Of a DNA stretch of 64,000 nt, positions 37,398 through 47,114 are shown piece by piece (within the stretch, counting starts at the first letter, position 1; every line of letters begins with the position of its first letter). Both the position numbers and the translations under genes were made by a program. This DNA is from an uncultured Clostridia bacterium (GTDB taxonomy: Bacteria > Bacillota > Clostridia > Oscillospirales > Acutalibacteraceae), in assembly GCA_937920235.1 (NCBI GenBank), contig CALGUK010000005.1, positions 1 to 64,000 on the forward strand, in the 5' to 3' direction. The notes below the pieces were generated by a model, which was not told the DNA's origin, did no database searches, and saw nothing but the letters and a program-made list of their open reading frames with translations.

Positions 37398-38789
37398 TTA
37401 TTTCTGTTCGAAGAATACCTTGAATGCGCGGTATGCCATATAAACATCGAGTTTTGACACAACCTCAAACGGTGCATGCATTGAAAGAACAGGAACACCC
37501 AGGTCGATAGTGTCTATATCGAGGTTGGCAACATACATAGCAACTGTTCCGCCACCGCCTGCATCAACCTTGCCAAGCTCACCGATTTGCCATACAACGT
37601 CGTTTGCGTTGAGCATTCTGCGGATTTTACCCATATATTCTGCGGACGCATCAGAGGTTCCGCTCTTTCCGCGAGCACCTGTATATTTTGTAATGACAAC
37701 ACCGTTGTTGATAAATGAGCAGTTCTTTCTTTCGCTCACTTCCGGGAATGTGGGGTCAAATGCGGCATTAACGTCAGCAGAGAGACATTCTGAAGCGGAC
37801 ATAACTCTCCATGGCTCTGCACCGCCCATTTTTGCAAGGTCTGAAATAAAGTATTTCATATATGACGAGTTAAGTCCCGTGTTGCCGTCTGAACCGATTT
37901 CCTCCTTATCTGTAAGCACCGTGAGACAGGTATATTCGGGACATTCAATATTAAAAATCGCCTGAGCGGCAGGATAGGCACAAACCTTATCGTCGTGGCC
38001 GTAAGCACCGATTAAGCTTCTGTCAAAGCCGATATCGCGTGCCTTGAAAGCAGGGACAAGCTCAAGCTCTGCGCTGAGAAAGTCACTTTCCGTGATGCCG
38101 TATTTTTCGTTAAGAATTTTAATGATATTGAGCTTAACCTTTTCAGCACCCTCGTCCTTTGAAAACGGTCTTGATCCAATGAGAATGTTGAGTTGTTCGC
38201 CCTTTATTCCGTCGCTCATTGTCTGTTTCATCTGTTCCTGAGCAAGATGCGGAAGCAGATCTGTAACACAGAATTGCGGGTCATTATTGTCCTCACCCAC
38301 ATTGACCTTTACGCTTTCACCGTTTGCCTTGACAACAACACCGTGAAGTGCAAGAGGAATAGCTGTCCATTGATATTTTTTTATTCCGCCGTAGTAGTGT
38401 GTCTTGAAATAAGCGATAGAAGAGTCCTCATAAAGCGGATTGGGTTTAAGGTCAAGACGGGGAGAGTCAATGTGTGCTGCAGAAATTTTTACGCCCTCGC
38501 TGATATCTTTTTTACCGAAAACACAGAGGATAATTGCTTTGCCGCGATTGTTGTAATAAACCTTGTCGCCGGCATTGTATTTTTTTGCGCTGTCAAACTC
38601 TGTATATCCGCGCTTCTCGGCTTCTCTTACAAAGAAATCAACTGATTCACGCTCGATTTTTGCCTCATCAAGATATTTCTTGTAGCCCTCGCAGAAGTCG
38701 TCTGCAGCCTTTACTACTGTACCGTCAACAGTTTCCATAGCATGCTTCGGCTCATAAAAAAGCTCTTTTTTCATTTCATTTAAGTCCAT
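37398..38789 (-). CDS. M18 family aminopeptidase (zinc)
   Basis: 463 residues, usual family length. Zinc aminopeptidase I, cytosolic, removing N-terminal (often acidic) residues. The family blocks are clear: SAAHIDSPRLDLKPNPLYED with metal ligand His and Asp, YGGIKKYQW, the catalytic glutamates in LTDKEEIGSDGNTGLNSSYM, and near the end the last metal histidine in SMHAPFEV. GGAG-type ribosome site. It is the last gene of a minus-strand operon with coaE, sua5, prfA and a DUF951 gene. Confidence 0.95.
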   Translation of the reverse strand: MDLNEMKKELFYEPKHAMETVDGTVVKAADDFCEGYKKYLDEAKIERESVDFFVREAEKRGYTEFDSAKKYNAGDKVYYNNRGKAIILCVFGKKDISEGVKISAAHIDSPRLDLKPNPLYEDSSIAYFKTHYYGGIKKYQWTAIPLALHGVVVKANGESVKVNVGEDNNDPQFCVTDLLPHLAQEQMKQTMSDGIKGEQLNILIGSRPFSKDEGAEKVKLNIIKILNEKYGITESDFLSAELELVPAFKARDIGFDRSLIGAYGHDDKVCAYPAAQAIFNIECPEYTCLTVLTDKEEIGSDGNTGLNSSYMKYFISDLAKMGGAEPWRVMSASECLSADVNAAFDPTFPEVSERKNCSFINNGVVITKYTGARGKSGTSDASAEYMGKIRRMLNANDVVWQIGELGKVDAGGGGTVAMYVANLDIDTIDLGVPVLSMHAPFEVVSKLDVYMAYRAFKVFFEQK

Positions 38790-38807
38790 AATATTTTCTC
38801 CTTTCGG

Positions 38808-39401
38808 TTATAATCCGATTTGTAATGTTATTGGTTTTATTTCCGTGTTCAGATCATACGGAGGATAATTCCAAAGTATAAAGTCAGCACGGGATGTAAA
38901 AAAGCTCTCATCCTTTTGTGCGTTTATGCGTTCAAGCGCTTTCTCTCTTGTAATATTGTCACGCTTCATTATTCTGTCGAGTCGGATTTCTGTCGGTGCT
39001 ACTACCGCGACGGTGAAGTCGCAAAGAGAATCCTCGCCACTTTCAAAAAGGGCGATAGCATCAATTATTATGCCCGCGTATCCGACCTCGCTGATATCCT
39101 TGATAATGGATTTTATTTCTTCGGTAACAGCGGGGTGAGTGATTTTATTCAGCGCGTTTGTGCTTTCTTCGTCTGCAAAAGCACGTGATGCCAACAACGG
39201 TCTGTTTGTAGTGCCGTCTGAATTGATAACATCATTGCCAAACCGTTTCTTTAATTTATTTTTGACATTTTCGTTGTTGTTTATAACCTCACGGGCAACA
39301 CGGTCGGCATCGATATGATAGCAACCGTATGCTGCCAATTTTTTTGCAACAGTGCTTTTGCCTGCGCCGGTAAGTCCTGTAAGACCGATAATTTTCATCA
39401 T
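38808..39401 (-). CDS. coaE: Dephospho-CoA kinase
   Basis: 197 residues. Last step of coenzyme A synthesis: phosphorylates the 3'-hydroxyl of dephospho-CoA. P-loop GLTGLTGAGKSTVAKKL at 6-22, the substrate motif HIDADRVAREVI, VIIDAIALFES and the lid region RLDRIMKRDNITREKALERI. The start (ATG at 39401 or the next codon) overlaps the sua5 stop by 4 bp. AGGTGAT site. Essential gene embedded in a translation-related operon. Confidence 0.95.
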   Translation of the reverse strand: MMKIIGLTGLTGAGKSTVAKKLAAYGCYHIDADRVAREVINNNENVKNKLKKRFGNDVINSDGTTNRPLLASRAFADEESTNALNKITHPAVTEEIKSIIKDISEVGYAGIIIDAIALFESGEDSLCDFTVAVVAPTEIRLDRIMKRDNITREKALERINAQKDESFFTSRADFILWNYPPYDLNTEIKPITLQIGL

Positions 39402-40417
39402 ATCACCTTAATCTTAAATCCTGCAGCGCGGATCAAACGGTTATATACTGCCAGCCCCATTCCTTTTGTGTCGGGACAGCGTGCGTAAACCTTGAATGCG
39501 CCTGCTTCGTCCAATTCGCGAAGTGCGTCAAAGAGTCTTACGCTCTGACTGTAACCGTCATTTTTGTCACCGTATGTAACGGAATTACAGGAAAGCATCT
39601 TGTCTTCACCGCCAAAGCAAAGTGCAGTTATGTTTTCCTCGTCTTCGCAAAGCTTTTTGAAGGTCTCAAAGTTACTTTTTATAATTGTGATATCAGCCCT
39701 TGGTGCGTAGTGCTTGTATTTCATACCGGGAGAGGAGGCGACAGCACCTTCCTCCAATTTGTTGAGCACAGCGTCGTCAACAATGATTTCACCGATAAGT
39801 GCGGTCATTTCTTCAAGTGTTACACCACCGGGACGGAGAAGTCTCGGCGGTTCTTCCGCAAAGGATATAACCGTTGATTCAACACCGATTTCCGATGCAC
39901 CGCCGTCGATAATCAGCGGAATACGACCGTTCATATCGTCATAAACATATTTTGCATTCGTAGGGCTCGGACTGCCCGAAAGGTTTGCAGACGGTGCTGC
40001 CAACGGTAAGCCGCAAGCTTCAATAATTGCTCTTGCATATTCACTTTTCGGCATACGTATAGCGACCGTATCCAGATTTCCCGAAACAACATTTGAAACC
40101 TTGTTGCTCTTTTTCATAATCATTGTAAGAGGTGCAGGCCAGAAATGCTTTGCCATAAGCTTTACTTTTTCGGGAACTTCCTTGACTAACGGCTCCAAAT
40201 CCTCAAACCTTGCTATGTGCACAATAAGCGGATTGTCACTTGGTCTGCCCTTGGCAATAAATATTTTTTTTACTGCATTTTCATCATATGCATTTGCCGC
40301 AAGTCCGTAAACCGTTTCGGTGGGAATACCCACAACCTCACCGCTTTTAAGCAGTCTTGCAGATTCCTCTAACGCTTTTCCGTATTCAGTTGTAATGTCA
40401 ATTACTACTGTTTCCAT
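39398..40417 (-). CDS. Threonylcarbamoyl-AMP synthase (Sua5/YwlC type)
   Basis: 339 residues. Makes threonylcarbamoyl-AMP for the t6A37 modification of ANN-decoding tRNAs. The YrdC core covers about 10-200: EVVGIPTETVYGLAANAY, KGRPSDNPLIVHIA, APLTMIMKKS, AAPSANLSGSPSPT and the STVISF segment. The additional C-terminal Sua5 domain (about 235-339) distinguishes it from the short TsaC; the link includes SPGMKYKHYAPRA. AGGA site before the ATG. Overlaps coaE by 4 bp and lies 9 bp after prfA. Confidence 0.95.
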   Translation of the reverse strand: METVVIDITTEYGKALEESARLLKSGEVVGIPTETVYGLAANAYDENAVKKIFIAKGRPSDNPLIVHIARFEDLEPLVKEVPEKVKLMAKHFWPAPLTMIMKKSNKVSNVVSGNLDTVAIRMPKSEYARAIIEACGLPLAAPSANLSGSPSPTNAKYVYDDMNGRIPLIIDGGASEIGVESTVISFAEEPPRLLRPGGVTLEEMTALIGEIIVDDAVLNKLEEGAVASSPGMKYKHYAPRADITIIKSNFETFKKLCEDEENITALCFGGEDKMLSCNSVTYGDKNDGYSQSVRLFDALRELDEAGAFKVYARCPDTKGMGLAVYNRLIRAAGFKIKVI

Positions 40418-40426
40418 AAAAATTTC

Positions 40427-41497
40427 CTACTCATTTGCTTTTAATTTTTCCGCGGTATCTGCCGTGATAAGTGCGTCAATAATTTCGTCAAGGTCGCCGT
40501 TCATAATCTGATCAATTTTATAAAGTGTTAGACCGATTCTGTGGTCGCTGACTCGTCCCTGCGGGAAGTTATATGTACGAATTCTTTCACTGCGGTCGCC
40601 TGTGCCAACCTGACTCTTTCTTTGACCTGCGATTTCGGCATCGTGCTTTGCTTGCTCAATTTCGAGAAGTCGTGAACGAAGAACTTTAAGTGCTTTATCC
40701 TTATTTTTGTGCTGACTGCGTTCGTCCTGACACTCAACCACCATACCTGTAGGCAGGTGAGTGACACGGATAGCCGACGATGTCTTGTTAACCTTCTGAC
40801 CGCCTGCTCCGCTTGAACGAAAAACATCAATCTGCAGGTCGGCAGGATTTAATTCAAAGTCAACATCCTCTGCCTCGGGAAGTACGGCAACCGTAACGGT
40901 TGAGGTTTGTATTCTTCCTTGACTTTCGGTTTCGGGTACACGCTGAACTCGGTGAACACCGCTTTCAAATTTGAAGCGTGAGTATGCACCGTCACCGTCA
41001 ACACTGAAAATAACTTCTTTGTAGCCTCCTAATTCTGTCGGATTTTCAGAAAGAATTTCAATTTTCCAACTGCGTGCCTCCGCATACATTGAGTACATTC
41101 GGAAAAGAGAATTGGCAAAAAGTGCGGCTTCTTCTCCGCCTGCACCGCCGCGGATTTCAATAATGACGCTTCGATCATCGTTTGGGTCGCGGGGAAGAAG
41201 GAGTATTTTCAATTCCTCCCAGGTCACTTCAAGCTGTTCCTTTGCGGCTTCAAATTCCTCTTGAACCATTTCTTTAAAATCTCTGTCCATTCCACCCTCT
41301 TCAAGAAGCGATTTCGACTCATCAAAAGTGTTTTTAATACTTTTGTATTCACGGAATTTTTCAACAACAGGGGTGAGCTGCTTAAGCTCCTTCATAAGCT
41401 TGGTGTAAAGCTGTTGGTCGCTGACCGTTGCAGGATCGCATAACTGTTCATTGACTGTTTCAAATCGGTTTTCAATTCCTGTTAACTTATCAAACAT
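40427..41497 (-). CDS. prfA: Peptide chain release factor 1
   Basis: 356 residues. Recognises UAA and UAG and triggers peptide release. The catalytic GGQ is in [18 protein letters not shown]; the stop-codon tripeptide is PET in [15 protein letters not shown], a PxT form as expected for RF1 (RF2 has SPF). The C-terminus [15 protein letters not shown] is typical. The start overlaps the end of the upstream DUF951 gene by 8 bp, with GGAG 9 nt before the ATG. The usual partner prmC is not adjacent. Confidence 0.97.
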   Translation of the reverse strand: MFDKLTGIENRFETVNEQLCDPATVSDQQLYTKLMKELKQLTPVVEKFREYKSIKNTFDESKSLLEEGGMDRDFKEMVQEEFEAAKEQLEVTWEELKILLLPRDPNDDRSVIIEIRGGAGGEEAALFANSLFRMYSMYAEARSWKIEILSENPTELGGYKEVIFSVDGDGAYSRFKFESGVHRVQRVPETESQGRIQTSTVTVAVLPEAEDVDFELNPADLQIDVFRSSGAGGQKVNKTSSAIRVTHLPTGMVVECQDERSQHKNKDKALKVLRSRLLEIEQAKHDAEIAGQRKSQVGTGDRSERIRTYNFPQGRVSDHRIGLTLYKIDQIMNGDLDEIIDALITADTAEKLKANE

Positions 41498-41687
41498 TTA
41501 TCTGTACTCCGTCTCTGATTACTTTTTTGATATTTTTTTCAATTTTTATTCTCGGCACCATGACTTCACGGCCGCAGCCGGTACAACGCACACGGAAGTC
41601 CATCCCGGCTCTGAGAACGAGAAACCGTTTTTCGCCGCAAGGATGAGGTTTTTTCATTTCAAGTATATCATTAACTTTAACATCCAT
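41490..41687 (-). CDS. DUF951 family small protein
   Basis: 65 residues from the ATG at 41687 ([20 protein letters not shown]), chosen because GAGGT lies 7 nt before it. Family hallmarks are [11 protein letters not shown] and the [14 protein letters not shown] region; the cysteines suggest a metal site. Function unknown; in Firmicutes it is commonly found near translation and ribosome-related genes, and here it leads the operon with prfA. No membrane segment. Confidence 0.9.
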   Translation of the reverse strand: MDVKVNDILEMKKPHPCGEKRFLVLRAGMDFRVRCTGCGREVMVPRIKIEKNIKKVIRDGVQINV

Positions 41688-41816
41688 AATAATTACCTCA
41701 AAATATGATACATTATATGATATCACAATTCGGATAAAAATAAAATACCCATTTTACGTCTTAATCTCACTTTTACATCATATTTATATACTAATTTTAA
41801 AATAAAGGTGAGATAT

Positions 41817-42740
41817 ATGAAAAAATACTATCCTGAGGGAATTCTTTTTGAAAGCCGACAGAATAAAAAATGTCTTGAGTCAGTAAGTAACCTGCGTGAA
41901 TGTTTCTTTCGTGAGAAAATTCTTGAGGGTAAGGCTACTATGTGTGACCACGAGCACAACCTTCATGTTGACTTGGGCATTATGGAGGGTATTATTCCGA
42001 GAGAGGAGTGTGCTGTCGGTATTTCTGACGGCAGTGTGCGGGATATTGCAATTATCTCCAGAGTCAATAAGCCCGTATCATTCAAGATAATCGACTTTAT
42101 GGACGACGAGGCAGGAAACAGAACGGCTGTTCTCAGCCGCAGAAGAGTTCAGGAGGAATGTGCTGAGGAGTATATTAGTAAACTGTCACCGGGCGATATA
42201 ATCGATGCGAGAATTACCCATAATGAAGCTTTCGGCTCATTTTGTGATATCGGCTGCGGAATTTCCGCGCTTTTGCCCATTGACAGCATATCGGTTTCGA
42301 GAATACCGCATCCGGATGCTCGTTTTTCGGTAAATACTCTGATAAAAGCAGTGGTAAAAAGCATAGATTCTATGGGTAGGGTAACACTCTCCCATAAGGA
42401 ACTGCTCGGCACCTGGCAGGAAAATGCCATGCGCTTCAGAGCGGGGCAAACTGTCGGCGGAGTGGTAAGATCAATAGAAAAATACGGCGTGTTTGTTGAG
42501 CTCAGTCCCAACCTTGCCGGACTTGCGGAATATTCAGAGGAAGTTCAGGAGGGTGACTGTGCAAGTGTTTACATAAAGAGCATAAACCCTGAAAAAATGA
42601 AAATAAAGCTTTCCATTGTTGACAGCTTTCCCGATAACAATATGCCTCCTCCCGTGAAATATTACTTCTCGGGAGAACATATAGATTCGTGGCAGTATTC
42701 ACCGGATTCCGCCGAAAAAATAATTGAAAGCGTTTTCTGA
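41817..42740 (+). CDS. S1-domain RNA-binding protein
   Basis: 307 residues from the ATG at 41817 (AAAGGTGA 5-6 nt upstream; the GTG at 41808 is part of that site). Three S1-type OB folds in tandem: a divergent first one at about 35-105 (GKATMCDHEHNLHVDLGIME), a second at about 115-185 (GDIIDARITHNEAFGSFCDI), and a third at about 195-270 (GQTVGGVVRSIEKYGVFVEL). Similar to small S1 proteins of Firmicutes; likely binds mRNA or ribosomes. Divergent from the prfA operon. Confidence 0.85.
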   Translation: MKKYYPEGILFESRQNKKCLESVSNLRECFFREKILEGKATMCDHEHNLHVDLGIMEGIIPREECAVGISDGSVRDIAIISRVNKPVSFKIIDFMDDEAGNRTAVLSRRRVQEECAEEYISKLSPGDIIDARITHNEAFGSFCDIGCGISALLPIDSISVSRIPHPDARFSVNTLIKAVVKSIDSMGRVTLSHKELLGTWQENAMRFRAGQTVGGVVRSIEKYGVFVELSPNLAGLAEYSEEVQEGDCASVYIKSINPEKMKIKLSIVDSFPDNNMPPPVKYYFSGEHIDSWQYSPDSAEKIIESVF

Positions 42741-42749
42741 ACAAGGTTA

Positions 42750-42778
42750 TTGTCAAGGGACGGATAATGTGTTAAAAT
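42750..42778 (+). promoter_or_regulatory. Promoter of the dockerin hydrolase gene
   Basis: TTGTCA (42750-42755), 17 bp, TAAAAT (42773-42778), 30 bp before the start codon. Confidence 0.6.
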
Positions 42779-42808
42779 GTAAAAGGATTATGAAATCGGA
42801 GGGATTTT

Positions 42809-44449
42809 ATGAAAAAGACAAGACGAATTTTAAGTTTTATTCTGTCAGCGGTAATGATGTTTACCGTTGTTGTTCCCGGTTTTGCCGCAGAGAAAAAGTG
42901 TGATTGCGGAACCGCACCCGTAGTGCAGGTAAGAGGTATTGGCGAAACGCTTTATGATGGTGACGGCAAAGAGATTTTTTCTGCCGAAAATATTGTAAAG
43001 GGTATTTTGCCCGTTGTTCCCAAATTGGCAGAATTTCTTGTTACGTTTAACACGGATACGCTTGTCAGTGCATTGTCACAGGCAGTCGGTAACATTTTCG
43101 GACCTGTTGCATACGACAATAACCTCAATCGTGACAGCGTTGTTACCGTAAAAGGAAATACAAGTGATCCGACTGAGACGTATATTGAAATGGACGATGA
43201 AACAGGCTCGGAGGGAACTCTCGCTAAGGCGCTGTATCAGGAACTGGGAGAAAATCACTCATATCTGTTTATATATGACTGGACTGCAAATCCTTTTGAT
43301 ATTGCGGCAGACCTTGACCGCTTTATCAAGGAGGTTAAAATCAAATCCGGCCACGATAAAGTAACTCTTTGCGGAGAAAGTATGGGCGGATGTATGACTC
43401 AGACATATCTTGCATTATACGGCTACGAGGATGTGAAAAATGTCATTATGGCAAACTCTGCATTCAACGGTCTTGAAATGGTAGGACAGCTTTTTGTCGG
43501 CAATCCCGAGATTGACGGTGAAGCCTTGGCAGGTCTTATCGTTCAGAGTATATACAGCTCTGCCGAATATGCATCGCTTATTCCTTATATTCCGATTTTT
43601 GAACAGCTTGCAAATATTGTGAACGGACTTTTTGAAATTGCCGGTGATGATATTTACAGAGAAGTGCTGATTCCGTTTTTCGGGTATCTTCCGTCATTCT
43701 GGTGCTTTATTCCCGAATATCATTTTGAAGATGCTGTTGACCTTATGCTTGACGATGCAGGTCCTGAGCTTCTCAAGTTTGTGAATGATTATTACAATCT
43801 TGTATCAAGCAAAAATACCAGCCGAGTTAAGTATATGGTTGAGAGTGACGAAATCAACTATTTCTGTATTTCAAACTATAACAAATATATTGCTCCGGTT
43901 ACAAAAACTGCACGTTGGAATTCTGACAGCGTCATTGAAACATATAACACCAGCGGTTATGCCACGGTTGCCCTTATGGGAGAAACTCTCGGAAAGGATT
44001 ATGTCCAGGCTGTTGATACGGGTGCAGATATGATTTCACCCGATAATGTGGTTGATGCATCAACCTGCCAGGCACCTATGCAGACCTGGTTTACAAAAAA
44101 TCTCGGGCATATTGCATATCGACTTGATGACGGTACCTGCGACTTTTATATCTGGCTTCTTACTGCCGACGAGCAATATACCGTGGAGTCCAATCCGGAT
44201 TATCCTCAGTTCCTGTATTACAACAGCGAAATACCTATGCTCTATCCTTACATAACAGGAAGCGGTGATGTGACAGGCGACGGCAAAGTTACCTCGCTTG
44301 ATGCGTGCTTTGTTCTTAAATCGCTTGCAGGTCTCATGCTGCTTCCCGATGAATGCCTTGTAAACGGAGATGTTAACGGCGACGGTGAGTTGACAACATC
44401 CGATGCGAGAATTATTCTCAGAATGGCTGAAATGAATTGTAAGGGATGA
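42809..44449 (+). CDS. Secreted alpha/beta-hydrolase (lipase/esterase-like) with C-terminal type I dockerin
   Basis: 546 residues. Signal peptide 1-27 (KKTRRILSFILSAVMMFTVV, then PGFAA). The catalytic part has the nucleophile elbow CGESMGG (Ser191) after a Ca-independent start VVQVRGIGETLYD, and a late histidine in NLGHIAYRL as a likely triad member. Residues 484-546 are a dockerin: two calcium-loop repeats, DVTGDGKVTSLDACFVLKSL and DVNGDGELTTSDARIILRMA. Dockerins bind cohesins on scaffolding proteins, so the enzyme is probably displayed in a cellulosome-like or surface complex; no cohesin gene is in this window. Substrate unknown (lipid, or ester groups on polysaccharides). Monocistronic. 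Confidence 0.85.
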   Translation: MKKTRRILSFILSAVMMFTVVVPGFAAEKKCDCGTAPVVQVRGIGETLYDGDGKEIFSAENIVKGILPVVPKLAEFLVTFNTDTLVSALSQAVGNIFGPVAYDNNLNRDSVVTVKGNTSDPTETYIEMDDETGSEGTLAKALYQELGENHSYLFIYDWTANPFDIAADLDRFIKEVKIKSGHDKVTLCGESMGGCMTQTYLALYGYEDVKNVIMANSAFNGLEMVGQLFVGNPEIDGEALAGLIVQSIYSSAEYASLIPYIPIFEQLANIVNGLFEIAGDDIYREVLIPFFGYLPSFWCFIPEYHFEDAVDLMLDDAGPELLKFVNDYYNLVSSKNTSRVKYMVESDEINYFCISNYNKYIAPVTKTARWNSDSVIETYNTSGYATVALMGETLGKDYVQAVDTGADMISPDNVVDASTCQAPMQTWFTKNLGHIAYRLDDGTCDFYIWLLTADEQYTVESNPDYPQFLYYNSEIPMLYPYITGSGDVTGDGKVTSLDACFVLKSLAGLMLLPDECLVNGDVNGDGELTTSDARIILRMAEMNCKG

Positions 44450-44463
44450 CAATATTAAAACAG

Positions 44464-44497
44464 AACGGAGAATGGTTTAATCCATTCTCCGTTTTTA
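44464..44497. terminator. Bidirectional terminator between dockerin hydrolase and cysK
   Basis: 12-bp perfect stem AACGGAGAATGG / CCATTCTCCGTT with a TTTAAT loop; T-runs on both strands. Confidence 0.9.
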
Positions 44498-44512
44498 ATA
44501 TGCCGTGAATAA

Positions 44513-45442
44513 TTATTCTTCAAAAAGCGGTGTGCTGAAATATCTTTCTGCTGTGTCGGGCAGAACCGTAACAACAGTTTTGCCTTTGCCGAGCTTTTTA
44601 GCAAGTTTAAGAGCGGCGGCAACATTTGTGCCGCTTGAAATTCCGCACATAATACCCTCAAGTCTTGCGAGATTTCTCGATGTGCTTATCGCTTCTTCGT
44701 CCGTAACTATATGAATATGGCTGTAAATGTTCTGATTAAGGTTATCGGGGATAAGACCGTCGCCGATTCCCATCTGCAGATGAGTTCCGATAGTACCGCC
44801 TGCAAGAATTGCGGCGTTCTGAGGCTCAACAGCCCATATTTCAATATCGGGATTTTGTGCCTTAAGCACTTCTCCGATTCCGCTGAGAGTTCCGCCGGTA
44901 CCGATTCCTGAGCAGAAGCCGTGTATCGGCCCTGCAACCTGTTCCATAATTTCAATACCGGTGTGGTGCTTATGAACCTCGGGATTTTTCGGATTTGTAA
45001 ACTGCTGAGGAATATATACGTTCGGATTTTCTTCCTTCATCTTCAAGGCGGTCTGCAGACACTCGTCGATGCATTTGCCGATATCACCGTTATCGTGTAT
45101 AAGAATTACCTCTGCACCGTAATGGGTAACGAGCTTTCTTCTCTCCTCACTTACGGAGTCGGGCATAATAATAACTGTTTTATATCCCTTTACCGCACCG
45201 ATAAGAGCCAGACCGATACCCTGGTTTCCGCTGGTAGGCTCAACTATAACGGAATTTTCATTTATTATTCCCTGCTTTTCTGCGTCATGAATCATATTGT
45301 AGGCGGTTCTTGTCTTGATTGAACCGCCAACATTGAGTCCTTCAAACTTTACAAGAACCTCAGCACTGTCCTCATCTGTCATTTTATTAAGTCTTATGAT
45401 GGGAGTGTGGCCGAGTGCTTCAAGAATGTTGTTGTATATCAT
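44513..45442 (-). CDS. cysK: Cysteine synthase (O-acetylserine sulfhydrylase)
   Basis: 309 residues from the ATG at 45442 (MIYNNILEALGHTPIIRLNK), with GAGGTG upstream. PLP enzyme making cysteine from O-acetylserine and sulfide. PLP lysine in GGSIKTRTAYNMI; substrate loop EPTSGNQGIGLAL; phosphate-binding GIGTGGTLSGIGEVL. The usual SVKDR is here SIKTR, a modest variation seen in clostridial members. The closely related cystathionine beta-synthase cannot be excluded, but there is no CBS domain. Divergent from galT. Confidence 0.9.
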   Translation of the reverse strand: MIYNNILEALGHTPIIRLNKMTDEDSAEVLVKFEGLNVGGSIKTRTAYNMIHDAEKQGIINENSVIVEPTSGNQGIGLALIGAVKGYKTVIIMPDSVSEERRKLVTHYGAEVILIHDNGDIGKCIDECLQTALKMKEENPNVYIPQQFTNPKNPEVHKHHTGIEIMEQVAGPIHGFCSGIGTGGTLSGIGEVLKAQNPDIEIWAVEPQNAAILAGGTIGTHLQMGIGDGLIPDNLNQNIYSHIHIVTDEEAISTSRNLARLEGIMCGISSGTNVAAALKLAKKLGKGKTVVTVLPDTAERYFSTPLFEE

Positions 45443-45522
45443 TTTTATATTACACCTCGTTTTGCAACCCAAGTATATTATCACATCTTTTAAAAATATT
45501 CAATATATTTAGCGAAAACATC

Positions 45523-45550
45523 TTGAAAAGACAGGAAAATTCTCTATAAT
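45523..45550 (+). promoter_or_regulatory. Promoter of galT
   Basis: TTGAAA (45523-45528), 16 bp, TATAAT (45545-45550), 31 bp before the start codon. Confidence 0.6.
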
Positions 45551-45581
45551 ATACAATAGAAAATATTCGGGAGGTAATACA

Positions 45582-47075
45582 ATGAATATTTATGAGGCGA
45601 TTAACTCTCTTGTGAAATATGCAACAGATGAAAAGCTTATTGAAAAAGAGGACAGCGTTTGGGCGGTTAACAGAATTATTGAAATCCTTGCACTGGACAG
45701 TATGGATACCTCTGCTGAGGCAAAGAGCAGCTCGCTCGAGGAAATACTTAAAGTGATTCTCAATTATGCCGTGGAAAAAGGTCTTTGTGAGGACTCGGTT
45801 GTGTATAAGGATTTGTTTGACACAAAGATAATGGGGGCGTTAACTCCGAGACCCTCAGAGGTTATAAAAACATTTAAAGAAAAATATGAAGTTTCTCCCA
45901 AAGAGGCAACGGATTACTATTATCATCTGGCAAGAAAGTCGGATTATATCCGTGAATACAGAATTAAAAATGATGTAAAATGGGTTACCTCCACAGAATA
46001 CGGAGATATTGACATAACTATCAATCTTGCCAAGCCGGAAAAAGATCCAAAGGCGATTGCGGCGGCAACCAAAATGGAGCAGAGCTCATACCCGACCTGT
46101 ATGCTTTGTAAGGAAAATGAGGGATATGCAGGCAGAGTAAATCACCCGGCAAGGCAAAATCACAGAGTTATCCCCATATGTCTCGACGGTGTGAATGCTT
46201 TTATGCAGTATTCACCTTACGTATATTATAACGAGCATTGTATTGTGTTTGATGAGGCTCATAAGCCGATGAAAGTTTGTGAGAAAAATTTCAGAAGACT
46301 TTTTGATTTTGTCAAACAGTTTCCGCATTATTTTATCGGTTCTAACTCGGATTTGCCGATTTCGGGCGGATCAATTCTGACTCACGAGCATTTCCAGGGC
46401 GGTAATTATACCTTTGCTATGGCAAAAGCGGAAACAGAAGAAGAAATCAGCTTTGACGGTTTTTCGGATATCAGAGCAGGAATTGTTAAATGGCCAATGT
46501 CTGTTATAAGACTTGAAGGTGAGGATACAGACCGTATCTGTACTCTTGCAGGCAAAATTCTTGCAGCGTGGCGCGACTATTCCGATGAAGAAGCATTTAT
46601 CATCGCAAAGACCGATGACGGCGAGATTCACAACACAATCACTCCGATTACAAGATACAAAAACGGTCATTATGAGATTGATCTTGTGCTTCGCAACAAC
46701 ATCACAACCGATGAGTACCCTGACGGATACTATCATCCTCATCCTGAGTATCATAATATCAAAAAAGAAAATATCGGTCTTATTGAGGTTATGGGACTTG
46801 CCGTTCTGCCCTCAAGACTTAAAACCGAAATAGCTCTTTTGCAGGAGGCAATCCTTGAAAATAAGGACATCAGCGCAGACGAAAGAATTGCTAAGCACGC
46901 TGATTGGGCGGAGGTAATCAAATCCAAGCACAGCGATATAAATGCGGACAACTGTGAGCAGATTATCCGTGACGAAATCGGTCTTGTATTTACATCGATT
47001 CTTGAACAGTGTGCTGTGTTTGACAGAACAAAGCAGGGCAGAGAGCAGTTTAGAAAATTTTTAAAGAGCGTATAA
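45582..47075 (+). CDS. galT: UDP-glucose--hexose-1-phosphate uridylyltransferase, type 2
   Basis: 497 residues, the size of the Firmicutes type 2 GalT, which lacks the HPHxQ layout of the E. coli enzyme. Exchanges UMP between UDP-glucose and galactose 1-phosphate in the Leloir pathway. The N-terminal part has DLFDTKIMGALTPRPSEVI and YPTCMLCKENEGYAGR; the active-site region is GSNSDLPISGGSILTHEHFQ with the H-x-H pair. GGGAGGTAA site. Monocistronic. Works downstream of the LacZ encoded at 11839-14970; galK and galE are not in the window. Confidence 0.95.
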   Translation: MNIYEAINSLVKYATDEKLIEKEDSVWAVNRIIEILALDSMDTSAEAKSSSLEEILKVILNYAVEKGLCEDSVVYKDLFDTKIMGALTPRPSEVIKTFKEKYEVSPKEATDYYYHLARKSDYIREYRIKNDVKWVTSTEYGDIDITINLAKPEKDPKAIAAATKMEQSSYPTCMLCKENEGYAGRVNHPARQNHRVIPICLDGVNAFMQYSPYVYYNEHCIVFDEAHKPMKVCEKNFRRLFDFVKQFPHYFIGSNSDLPISGGSILTHEHFQGGNYTFAMAKAETEEEISFDGFSDIRAGIVKWPMSVIRLEGEDTDRICTLAGKILAAWRDYSDEEAFIIAKTDDGEIHNTITPITRYKNGHYEIDLVLRNNITTDEYPDGYYHPHPEYHNIKKENIGLIEVMGLAVLPSRLKTEIALLQEAILENKDISADERIAKHADWAEVIKSKHSDINADNCEQIIRDEIGLVFTSILEQCAVFDRTKQGREQFRKFLKSV

Positions 47076-47083
47076 CAAAATTT

Positions 47084-47112
47084 AAGCGGTGTCGTTTATG
47101 ACACCGCTTTTT
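47084..47112. terminator. Bidirectional terminator between galT and the sialidase-like gene
   Basis: 10-bp perfect stem AAGCGGTGTC (47084-47093) / GACACCGCTT (47100-47109), then TTT on plus; TTAAATTTTG on minus. Confidence 0.85.
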
Positions 47113-47114
47113 AT

